Shown: one piece after another, positions 15,502 through 22,997 of the stretch
Position numbering within the stretch: position 1 is the first letter of the stretch
Layout: every line of letters begins with the position of its first letter
Assembly (NCBI RefSeq): GCF_024497955.1
Contig: NZ_JANHKP010000011.1
Coordinates: 62,001 to 126,000 of the forward strand
From: Streptomyces sp. C10-9-1
GTDB lineage: Bacteria > Actinomycetota > Actinomycetes > Streptomycetales > Streptomycetaceae
Direction of reading: 5' to 3'
Length of the DNA stretch: 64,000 nucleotides
The notes under the pieces: model-generated
Told to the model about the DNA's origin: nothing
Seen by the model: only the letters and a program-made list of their open reading frames with translations
The model's database searches: none
Translations under genes and position numbers: made by a program

Positions 15502-16206
15502 TCAGATCTCCACCATCACCTGGTCCAGCGCCTTCCGCCTCAGGTCCGGCACCTGGCAGTCCTCCGCCGGGTAGCCGACCGGGATCACCGCGAAGGCCTT
15601 CTCGTTCTCGGGCCGCCCCAGTGCCTGGGAGAGGAAGCGCATCGGGCTCGGCGTGTGGACCAGCGCGGCGAGGCCCGACAGGTGCAGGGCGGACAGCAGC
15701 ATGCCGACCGCTATGCCCACGGACTCGTCCACGTAGTAGTGCTTCCGCTTCTCGCCGTCCTCGCCCAGCCAGTACCGCTGCTGGAAGACCACGATCAGCG
15801 CCGGGGCGTCCGTGAGGTGCGTCTTCACCGCGTCCGTCCCCAGGGGGCGCAGGGCGGCGAGCCACTCCTCGCCGAGTCTGCCGTCGTAGGAGATCCGCTC
15901 CTCGCGCTCGGCCTCCTCCCGGATGCGGCGGCGGATCCGCGGGTCACGGACCAGGGCGAAGGTCCAGGGCTGCTGGTGCGCGCCGGAGGGCGCCGTGGCC
16001 GCGCAGGCGATCGCGTCCCGCACGACCTGGTCCGGTACGGGGTCGGACGAGAACCGGCGTACGGTGCGCCGCTGCCGCATCCGGTCGCGCAGCTCCGCCG
16101 AGCGGGTCAGGGACTCCGCGGGCTCCATACGCTCCGGGCGGTAGGGGACCGGCCGGTAGGGGGCGCCGTGGACGGGCTCCCAGCGCTCTTCGATGGTGGC
16201 TGTCAT
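15502..16206 (-). CDS. Nitroreductase-fold flavoprotein, iodotyrosine-deiodinase-like
   Basis: A 234-residue FMN protein, ATG start 16206. FMN-binding RQRRTVRRFSSDPVP near residues 46-60 and APSGAHQQPWTFALV near 92; the lid segment KHYYVDESVGIAVGMLLSAL and LAALVHTPSPMRFLSQALG match the iodotyrosine-deiodinase/BluB-like branch more than classical NfsB enzymes, and PVGYPAEDC is near the C-terminus. Bacterial members reduce halogenated or nitro aromatics; the natural substrate is unknown. It is adjacent to arsO but convergent with it, so a link to arsenic is not implied. Possible alternative: a general NAD(P)H-dependent quinone or nitroreductase. Confidence 0.88.
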   Translation of the reverse strand: MTATIEERWEPVHGAPYRPVPYRPERMEPAESLTRSAELRDRMRQRRTVRRFSSDPVPDQVVRDAIACAATAPSGAHQQPWTFALVRDPRIRRRIREEAEREERISYDGRLGEEWLAALRPLGTDAVKTHLTDAPALIVVFQQRYWLGEDGEKRKHYYVDESVGIAVGMLLSALHLSGLAALVHTPSPMRFLSQALGRPENEKAFAVIPVGYPAEDCQVPDLRRKALDQVMVEI

Positions 16207-16724
16207 GAGGGAGAGTCTGGTGTCACCGGCCCCGGGTTCCAAGGGTGCGGACGGACCGGAAGCGGCATCCGCGCCTCCGCGTGCCCGGCGGCTGCGGGAA
16301 CCGGGCCCCGGGCCGCCGGCCCGGTCGGCGCCTTTCCGCGGCGCGCCCACCGCCGGGCCCGCGGACGCGCCGGTCCACCGGGGTCCGGGGCGGCGTCGGC
16401 CACCCTCCGATCCCGGCGGCCGTCCCGATACCGGGAACGGCCGTGCGCGGCCCGTGCCCTCCGCCCACCGGCGTGCCGTCCGCGCCACGGGGCACTTCCG
16501 GCGGAGCCAGAACACCTGACGGGCGACCGTGCGAACGACATCTCGAACATGATCATCATATTGGGGTAATGCCCTCGGATCCACTGGACGAGACCAGCTG
16601 ACGGGTCGTTACTGTTCCCCCCGGATCCGGACGCGACGTCCGGCCGCTCCTCCCCTTCCGTCCTCCTCCTCGGCCCTCCGGCCGCCGCGCGCCGTCCGCT
16701 CACCCCGAAGGAGAGCTCGCCCCG
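16207..16724. other. 518-base divergent promoter region upstream of encapsulin operon
   Basis: No gene seen. Most is GC-rich, but 16536-16570 is an AT-rich island containing the palindrome ATGATCAT (16549-16556) and CATATTGGGGTAATG, the best candidate for promoter or operator of the encapsulin operon. The nitroreductase promoter must lie at the left end. GAAGGAGAG just before 16725 is the encapsulin ribosome site. Confidence 0.4.
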
Positions 16725-18143
16725 ATGACCGTCGACACCAGCCCGGAAGCCCAGCCCCACACCCAGGCGCCCCCGCAGCAGTCCCTCGGCACCGCAGCCG
16801 CCCGCAAGCTCGCCAGTACGACCAAGTCCGCGCCGCAGATGCAGGAGATCACCTCCCGCTGGCTGCTGCGCATGCTCCCCTGGGTGGAGACCAAGGGCGG
16901 CACGTACCGGGTCAACCGCAGGCTCAGCTACACCGTCGGCGACGGGCGCGTCGAGTTCGTCCAGGACGGCGCCCGGGTGCGCGTCATCCCCCGCGAGCTC
17001 GGCGAACTCGCCCTGCTGCGGGGCTTCGAGGACGATGCCGCCCTCGCCGCCCTCGCCGACCGCTGCGTACAGCGCGACTTCACCGCAGGCGAGGTGCTCG
17101 CCGAACGCGGTGCCCCCGCCGGGGAGATCCACCTGATCGCCCACGGCCGCGTCAGCCAGTCCTCCGAGGGCCCGTACGGCGACGGCATCAGGGTCGCGGT
17201 CCTCGCCGACGGCGACCGCTTCGGCGAGAACGCCCTCCTCGACGCCGACGCCACCTGGGACTACACCGCGCAGGCGGAGACCTCCGGCACCCTCCTCACC
17301 CTCTCCCGCGCGGACTTCGCCGCCGTCCGGGCCTCCTCGCCCGCCCTCCGGGCCCACGTCGAGAGCTTCAGCTCACTGCCGAACCAGCGACAGAACCGGC
17401 ACGGCGAGGCCGAGATCGCCATGTCGGCCGGCCATGTCGGCGAGGCCGTGCTCCCGGGCGCCTTCGTGGACTACGAGGTCAACCCGCGCGAGTACGAGCT
17501 CTCCGTCGCACAGACCGTCCTGAGGATCCACACCCGGGTCGCCGACCTCTACAACGGTCCGATGAACCAGACGGAGGAGCAGCTCCGCCTCACCATCGAG
17601 GCGCTGCGCGAGCGCCAGGAGCACGAGCTGGTCAACAACCGCGAGTTCGGCCTGCTGCACAACGCCGACTTCAAGCAGCGGATCCAGACCCACTCCGGCC
17701 CGCCCACCCCGGACGACATGGACGAGCTGCTCTGCCGGCGCCGCGGCACCAGGCTCTTCCTCGCCCACCCCCGGACGATCGCCGCGATCGGGCGCGAGTT
17801 CAACGCCCGCGGTCTGTACCCGGACCACGTCGACCTCGGCGGCCAGCAGGTCCCGGCCTGGCGCGGTGTCCCGATCCTGCCCTGCAACAAGATCCCGATC
17901 ACCAAGGAGCAGACCAGCTCCGTCATCGCCATGCGCACCGGCGAGGACAACCAGGGTGTCATCGGACTGCGCCAGACCGGCCTGCCCGAGGAGTACGAAC
18001 CCGGGCTCTCCGTCCGCTTCATGGGCATCAGCGAGCAGGCGATCATGTCCTACCTGGTCACCACCTACTACTCGGCCGCCGTCCTCGTGCCCGACGCGCT
18101 CGGAGTGATGGAGAACGTGCAGATCGCCCGCAGGGGCGACTGA
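16725..18143 (+). CDS. Family 2B encapsulin shell protein with cyclic-nucleotide-binding domain
   Basis: A 472-residue protein of the EshA-type family, now known as Family 2B encapsulin. A flexible N-arm (1-50) precedes an HK97-type shell fold (RWLLRMLPWVETKGGTYRVN; later EYELSVAQTVLRIHTRVADL and GLPEEYEPGLSVRFMGISEQ), interrupted by an inserted CAP/cNMP-binding domain (about residues 95-215; DFTAGEVLAERGAPAGEIHL and DGDRFGENALLDADATWDYT, the phosphate-binding cassette region). These proteins assemble into about 30-nm icosahedral compartments that load the terpene synthase encoded next, through its disordered N-terminus. The inserted domain is thought to bind cyclic nucleotides; the cassette here lacks the RTA of classical CAP sites. 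It begins the 2-methylisoborneol operon. Confidence 0.93.
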   Translation: MTVDTSPEAQPHTQAPPQQSLGTAAARKLASTTKSAPQMQEITSRWLLRMLPWVETKGGTYRVNRRLSYTVGDGRVEFVQDGARVRVIPRELGELALLRGFEDDAALAALADRCVQRDFTAGEVLAERGAPAGEIHLIAHGRVSQSSEGPYGDGIRVAVLADGDRFGENALLDADATWDYTAQAETSGTLLTLSRADFAAVRASSPALRAHVESFSSLPNQRQNRHGEAEIAMSAGHVGEAVLPGAFVDYEVNPREYELSVAQTVLRIHTRVADLYNGPMNQTEEQLRLTIEALRERQEHELVNNREFGLLHNADFKQRIQTHSGPPTPDDMDELLCRRRGTRLFLAHPRTIAAIGREFNARGLYPDHVDLGGQQVPAWRGVPILPCNKIPITKEQTSSVIAMRTGEDNQGVIGLRQTGLPEEYEPGLSVRFMGISEQAIMSYLVTTYYSAAVLVPDALGVMENVQIARRGD

Positions 18144-18510
18144 GGGCTGCCCCTCACTCCCGGGGCGGGGCCCACGGCGACAGCCGCGGCGCGTTCCCGC
18201 GTCGCCGCACGGCCCGTGGACACCCGGTGCCACGGCGGCCCGGCGCCCTGCGGCGCACCGCACCCGACGCCTCGACGCGCCCCTGCTCCGGGGAGGACGG
18301 GGCAGCCCCGGGACCCGGCCCTCGGGTCACGCCGTCCGCCGCCGCCCGGCGCGCGCGCCCTTCCCCCCGTCCGGCCCACCGCGGGCGGACGGCGGCACCT
18401 CGACGACTCCCCCCGGAGGCAGCGCCGGACGGTTCCGGCAGCCCGGGTCCACCGGACAGGTCGCGTTCGCCTCCGGCTCCGGCCACCCCCCACCGCACAA
18501 GGAGCCACGG
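18144..18510. other. 366-base gap between encapsulin and terpene synthase genes
   Basis: GC-rich with no convincing gene on either strand. A clear AAGGAGCC ribosome site (18499-18506) precedes the synthase ATG. The gap is long enough for a separate promoter for the synthase-methyltransferase pair, but I could not identify one. Confidence 0.4.
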
Positions 18511-19881
18511 ATGCCCGATCCCGACCTCTCCCCTCCGCAGCCGAGCGTGCCCGCGGCGGCGGCCCGCCTCGGCTCCCGGCCCCCGGCCGGGAGCCCCGCC
18601 CCTCGTGGACGGGCGCCGGGCGCTGCCGTCCCCGCCGCGCCGCCCGCGGCCGCTCATGCCGCGCCGTTCGTCCTCCCGACAGGGGGCCAGCCGCTGGTGT
18701 CCGCGACGGCACCGGCGCCCGCGGCCGCGCCGCGGGCCGGGAGCGCCCCGGCACCGCTCGCCGCTCCGGCGGCCTCCGCGCTCGAACGGATCCTGCGCGG
18801 ACCCGGCGGCCTCGGGACGGCCGCGCTCTCCCTCGCCCGGCGTGCGGGGGGACCGGGCTCCCCCGCTCCGCGTGCGGCAGACGCCGCGGAGGGGAAGACC
18901 GCCGGACGGCCGATCCCCGGCCTCTACTTCCACTCCGTCCCCGATCCCGACCCCGCCCGGGTGGCCGAGGTCAGCCGCCGGGTCAAGGACTGGGCCGTGG
19001 ACGAGGTCGAGCTGTTCCCCGAGGAGTGGGAGGGCCAGTTCGACGGCTTCTCCGTCGGGCGCTACATGGTGGCCTGCCACCCCGACGCACCGACGGTCGA
19101 CCACCTGATGCTCGCCACCCGGCTCATGATCGCGGAGAACGCGGTCGACGACTGCTACTGCGAGGACCACGGCGGCTCGCCCGTCGGTCTGGGCGGACGC
19201 CTGCTGCTCGCGCACACCGCCCTCGACCCTCTGCACACCACTGCCGAGTACGCCCCGGCGTGGGCGGAGTCACTGGCCTCGGACGCGCCCCGGCGGGCGT
19301 ACCGCAGCGCCATGGACTACTTCGCGCGGTCCTCCACCCCCTCCCAGGCGGACCGCTACCGGCACGACATGGCCCGCCTGCACCTGGGCTACCTGGCCGA
19401 GGCGGCCTGGGCCGAGACCGGCCACACCCCGCAGGTGTGGGAGTACCTGGCGATGCGCCAGTTCAACAACTTCCGCCCCTGCCCCACCATCACCGATTCC
19501 GTCGGCGGCTACGAACTCCCGGCGGACCTGCACGCACGCCCCGACATGCAGCGGGTCATCGCGCTCGCCGGCAACGCGACCACCCTCGTCAACGACCTGT
19601 ACTCCTACACCAAGGAACTCGCCGCCCCCGGTCGGCACCTCAACCTGCCGGTCGTGCTCGCCGAACAGGAGAAGCTCTCCGAGCGCGACGCCTACCTGAA
19701 GGCCGTCGAGGTCCACAACGACCTCATGCACGCCTTCGAATCCGCCGCGGCGGAGCTGGCCGCGGCCTGCCCCGTCCCCGCCGTGCTCCGCTTCCTCAAG
19801 GGCGTGGCCGCCTGGGTCGACGGCAACCACTACTGGCACCAGACCAACACCTACCGATACAGCCTGCCCGATTTCTGGTGA
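18511..19881 (+). CDS. 2-methylisoborneol synthase (class I terpene cyclase, encapsulin cargo)
   Basis: A 456-residue terpene cyclase. Residues 1-125 are a disordered Ala/Pro-rich region with short conserved islands (APFVLPTGGQPLVS near 51-64, LERILRGPGGLGTAALSLAR near 91-110), the region reported to direct loading into Family 2B encapsulins. The catalytic domain has the Mg-binding DDCYCED at 213-219 and the NSE triad NDLYSYTKE at 361-369, then the C-terminal HQTNTYRYSLPDFW. It cyclises 2-methyl-geranyl diphosphate to 2-MIB, the earthy odorant, in the cytoplasm or nanocompartment. The methyltransferase that makes its substrate follows 3 bases after the stop. The strong match to characterised Streptomyces MIB synthases makes this call secure. 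Confidence 0.96.
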   Translation: MPDPDLSPPQPSVPAAAARLGSRPPAGSPAPRGRAPGAAVPAAPPAAAHAAPFVLPTGGQPLVSATAPAPAAAPRAGSAPAPLAAPAASALERILRGPGGLGTAALSLARRAGGPGSPAPRAADAAEGKTAGRPIPGLYFHSVPDPDPARVAEVSRRVKDWAVDEVELFPEEWEGQFDGFSVGRYMVACHPDAPTVDHLMLATRLMIAENAVDDCYCEDHGGSPVGLGGRLLLAHTALDPLHTTAEYAPAWAESLASDAPRRAYRSAMDYFARSSTPSQADRYRHDMARLHLGYLAEAAWAETGHTPQVWEYLAMRQFNNFRPCPTITDSVGGYELPADLHARPDMQRVIALAGNATTLVNDLYSYTKELAAPGRHLNLPVVLAEQEKLSERDAYLKAVEVHNDLMHAFESAAAELAAACPVPAVLRFLKGVAAWVDGNHYWHQTNTYRYSLPDFW

Positions 19882-19884
19882 GAA

Positions 19885-20778
19885 ATGGATTCCTCAGTGA
19901 CTACCGAGCTGACCTCCGCCGACGCCCCTTCCGTGTTCATCCCGGGCCCGGCGACCCCCTACCAGGGAGACATCGCCCGCTACTGGAACAACGAGGCCCG
20001 GCCGGTGAACCTGCGCCTCGGCGACGTGGACGGGCTGTACCACCACCACTACGGCATCGGCGCCGTCGACCACGCCGCGCTCGGCGACCCCCAGGACGCC
20101 GGGTACGAGCAGCGGCTGATCGCCGAACTGCACCGGCTGGAGTCGGCGCAGGCCGAGGCGCTCCTCGACCACCTCGGCCCCGTCACCCCCGCCGACACCC
20201 TCGTCGACGCCGGCTGCGGCCGCGGCGGCACGAGCGTCATGGCCCACCAGCGCTTCGGCTGCCGGGTCGAGGGCGTCACCCTCTCCGCCACGCAGGCCGA
20301 CTTCGGCAACCGCCGTGCGAAGGAGCTCGGCATCGGGGACCACGTCCGCGCCCGGGTCTGCAACATGCTCGACACCCCCTTCGGCAAGGGCAGCATCGCC
20401 GCGTCGTGGAACAACGAGTCCACCATGTACGTCGACCTGGACGACCTCTTCGCCGAGCACGCGCGCCTGCTCAGGCCCGGCGGACGGTACGTGACGGTGA
20501 CCGGCTGCTGGAACCCGCGCTACGGCCAGCCCTCGAAGTGGGTCTCACAGATCAACGCCCACTTCGAGTGCAACATCCACTCCCGCCGGGAGTACCTGCG
20601 GGCCATGGCCGGCAACCGCCTCGTCCCGCAGGCCGTCATCGACCTGACCCCGGACACGCTGCCCTACTGGGAGCTGCGCGCCACGTCCTCGCTGGTCACG
20701 GGGATCGAGGAGGCGTTCATCGAGTCGTACCGGGACGGCTCCTTCCAGTACGTCCTGATCGCGGCCGACCGCGTCTGA
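19885..20778 (+). CDS. Geranyl diphosphate 2-C-methyltransferase
   Basis: A 297-residue SAM-dependent methyltransferase. The ATG at 19885 has GGTGAG overlapping the synthase stop. Motif I is VDAGCGRGGTSVMAHQRFGC near residue 105, followed by GVTLSATQADFGNRRAKELG, the cyclopropane-synthase-like fold, and SWNNESTMYVDLDDLFAEHA. It adds a methyl group to C2 of geranyl diphosphate to give the unusual C11 substrate of the preceding cyclase. Translationally linked to the synthase; the operon ends at a hairpin near 20806. Confidence 0.96.
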   Translation: MDSSVTTELTSADAPSVFIPGPATPYQGDIARYWNNEARPVNLRLGDVDGLYHHHYGIGAVDHAALGDPQDAGYEQRLIAELHRLESAQAEALLDHLGPVTPADTLVDAGCGRGGTSVMAHQRFGCRVEGVTLSATQADFGNRRAKELGIGDHVRARVCNMLDTPFGKGSIAASWNNESTMYVDLDDLFAEHARLLRPGGRYVTVTGCWNPRYGQPSKWVSQINAHFECNIHSRREYLRAMAGNRLVPQAVIDLTPDTLPYWELRATSSLVTGIEEAFIESYRDGSFQYVLIAADRV

Positions 20779-20804
20779 CCCCTCGGCCCCTGTGCCGCGT
20801 GCCC

Positions 20805-20827
20805 TGGGTCCGCCCGCGGCGGACCCG
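20805..20827. terminator. Hairpin between convergent GPP methyltransferase and poxB-like genes
   Basis: GGGTCCGCC (20806-20814) pairs with 20818-20826 over a 3-base loop, flanked by further C/G pairing. It lies about 30 bases after the methyltransferase stop. Confidence 0.55.
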
Positions 20828-20981
20828 GGCCCCACGCCCGCGGGGGCCTTCCGCGGTGGCCGGCAGGAGGTGGGGCGTCCGCCGCCCCGCCTCGTCCGCC
20901 CACCCGCCCCCCGGCCGGGGAAGGTCCCGCCGGGGGAGCGGCGGCGCGTGGGCCGCGCCGCGCCCGGTGCCGCCGCGGGTC

Positions 20982-22715
20982 TCAGAGCAGACGCACGTTC
21001 CGCTCGACCGTTTCGATGATGTCGTCCAGCCTGCCCTGGAACACCTGTCTGGCGGCGCTCTGGGTGAACCCCTTGAGGACGGCCGGGGGGACGTGCGAGG
21101 GCAGGGACAGGGCGTTCGGGTCGACCACGATGTCGACGACGACCGGTCCGCCCCGGTGCGCGAGGGCGTCCCGCAGGCCCGCCTCGACCTCCCCGGGTTC
21201 CTCGATGCGGATCCCGCGGGCGCCGAAGGCTTCCGCGAAGCGGCGGAAGTCGGGAGTGGGGAAGTCGGTGCCGAACGGCAGCAACCCGGCTTCCTGCTGC
21301 TCGATGTTCACGAAGTCCAGCATGCCGTTGTTGAAGATCACGTGCACGACCTCCGCCTTGCGCCGGACCTCCGTCAGAAGGTCTCCCAGGGCCAGCATGG
21401 TGAAGCCGCCGTCGCCGCACAGGGCGATGGTCTGACGCCCCGGGAAGGCCGTCTGGGCGCCGAAGGCGTTGGGGGAGGCGTTGGCCATCGACCCCCACGC
21501 GAAGGAGCCGAAGAGTCTGCGGTCACGCCCGTAACGGATGTGCCGGGCGGCCCAGATGACGGGTGTGCCGGTGTCGGCGAAGAACAGGGCGTCGTCGGCG
21601 GCGAGTGCGTCCAGGGTGGCTGCGACGAACTCGGGGCGGATCGGCTTGATGCCCGGCCCCTTCGTGACGTAGTGCTGCATTCTGGCCAGAAAGCGCTCCG
21701 TCTCGCGGAGGCAGTGGCGCAGCAGTGCGTCGTCCGTCTTGGGCTGGACCCTGGGCAGGAGCGCCTGCAGGGTGGTCCTGACGTCCCCGACGACGCCGAG
21801 GGCCAACGGCACCCGGCGGCCCAGGACGTGGGGGTCGCGGTCCACCTGGACCACTTTCACTCCGTGCTGCGGCAGGAAGTTGCTGTACGGGCAGTCCGTG
21901 CCGAGCATCAGGAGGAGATCGGCCCGGTGGATCGCGTCGTAGCAGCCGCCGTAGCCGAGGAGCCCGGTCATGCCGACGGCGTTGGGGTTGTCGTGCTCTA
22001 GCCATTGTTTTCCCTTGAGGGAGTATCCGACCGGAGCCTTGAGGCGTTCCGCGAGCGCCCGCGTCTCCGCGTGGGCGTGTGCGCAACCGTCACCGCCGAA
22101 GACCGCGACGGACTCCGCCGCGTCGACCAGCGCCGCCATGGCCGAGAGGTCGCTCTCCGACGCCGGACCGGGGACGGTGGCGGGCAGGGCCACGCCCAGC
22201 TCCGCGTCCGGTGCGGCGGCGGCCGCGACGGAGCCGGGCACGGAGAGCACCGTGGGGCCCCGCTCGGCCACGGCCGTGGTGACGGCGGTGCTCACCACCG
22301 CGCGCAACTGCCCGGGGTCGACCAGGCGGGCCGTGTAGAGCGAGGCAGCCGCGAAGAAGGTGTACGGGTTGAGTTCCTCGTGGGCGGCCGTGTCCATCAG
22401 CGCGTTCTCGACGTCCCCCGCGACGGCGATGACCGGGGCGCGCTCCTTGCGGGCGTCCAGCAGACCGTTGATCAGATGGGTCGTGCCCGGCCCCGCCGTG
22501 CCGCACACCGCCACCGGCTGCCCCGTCAGGCAGGCCTCCGCCACCGCGGCGAACGCCCCGTACTCCTCGTGGCGCACATGGACGAACTCGATGGTCCCGT
22601 TGCGCCGCAGGGCGTCGATCATCGGGTTCAGCGCGTCACCGACGATCCCGTAGCACCGCCGTACCCCGGCCGCGGACAGCATGTCCCAGATGCCGTCCGC
22701 CACTGTCCTCGCCAT
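20982..22715 (-). CDS. poxB: Thiamine-diphosphate pyruvate dehydrogenase/oxidase, PoxB type
   Basis: A 577-residue ThDP enzyme with the three canonical domains: N-terminal PYR domain (FVHVRHEEYGAFAAVAEACL carries the catalytic Glu; CGTAGPGTTHLINGLLDA), a central FAD-type domain (about 190-330) and the C-terminal PP domain with the ThDP motif LCGDGGFTMLALGDLLTEVR...VVHVIFNNG. The pattern is closer to PoxB-like pyruvate:quinone dehydrogenases than to acetolactate synthase. The C-terminal tail (PAVLKGFTQSAARQVFQGRL) could be a membrane-activated region as in E. coli PoxB. Probable product acetate and CO2, with electrons to menaquinone. It stands alone. Confidence 0.88.
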   Translation of the reverse strand: MARTVADGIWDMLSAAGVRRCYGIVGDALNPMIDALRRNGTIEFVHVRHEEYGAFAAVAEACLTGQPVAVCGTAGPGTTHLINGLLDARKERAPVIAVAGDVENALMDTAAHEELNPYTFFAAASLYTARLVDPGQLRAVVSTAVTTAVAERGPTVLSVPGSVAAAAAPDAELGVALPATVPGPASESDLSAMAALVDAAESVAVFGGDGCAHAHAETRALAERLKAPVGYSLKGKQWLEHDNPNAVGMTGLLGYGGCYDAIHRADLLLMLGTDCPYSNFLPQHGVKVVQVDRDPHVLGRRVPLALGVVGDVRTTLQALLPRVQPKTDDALLRHCLRETERFLARMQHYVTKGPGIKPIRPEFVAATLDALAADDALFFADTGTPVIWAARHIRYGRDRRLFGSFAWGSMANASPNAFGAQTAFPGRQTIALCGDGGFTMLALGDLLTEVRRKAEVVHVIFNNGMLDFVNIEQQEAGLLPFGTDFPTPDFRRFAEAFGARGIRIEEPGEVEAGLRDALAHRGGPVVVDIVVDPNALSLPSHVPPAVLKGFTQSAARQVFQGRLDDIIETVERNVRLL

Positions 22716-22945
22716 CGCCGTACCCCTGTCCCGTAGCCGTCGGCCCTCCGCTCAGCATCGGGCACCCTGCCGGGACGTCCAGGGGTCCCACGCCACGGTT
22801 AGGCCGGACGGCAGCGTCGGAGTACGCCGCGGATCCCGCGACCGGTCCGCGAGGACGTGCCGGTGGACCGCCGTCCCGGACCGCGCCGCCACGGTCCGCG
22901 AACGGGCCGGCCGCGCGGCGCGGTGCGGGCGGCCCGTCGACGCGC

Positions 22946-22980
22946 CACCGGCCGTGGCGCACGGGGCGCCACGGCCGGTG
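22946..22980 (-). terminator. Terminator of the FG-GAP protein operon
   Basis: Perfect 15-bp stem CACCGGCCGTGGCGC (22946-22960) with 22966-22980 and a 5-base loop, 17 bases beyond the stop of the minus-strand FG-GAP gene. Confidence 0.75.
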
Positions 22981-22997
22981 GGGAGTACCGCGGAGGG

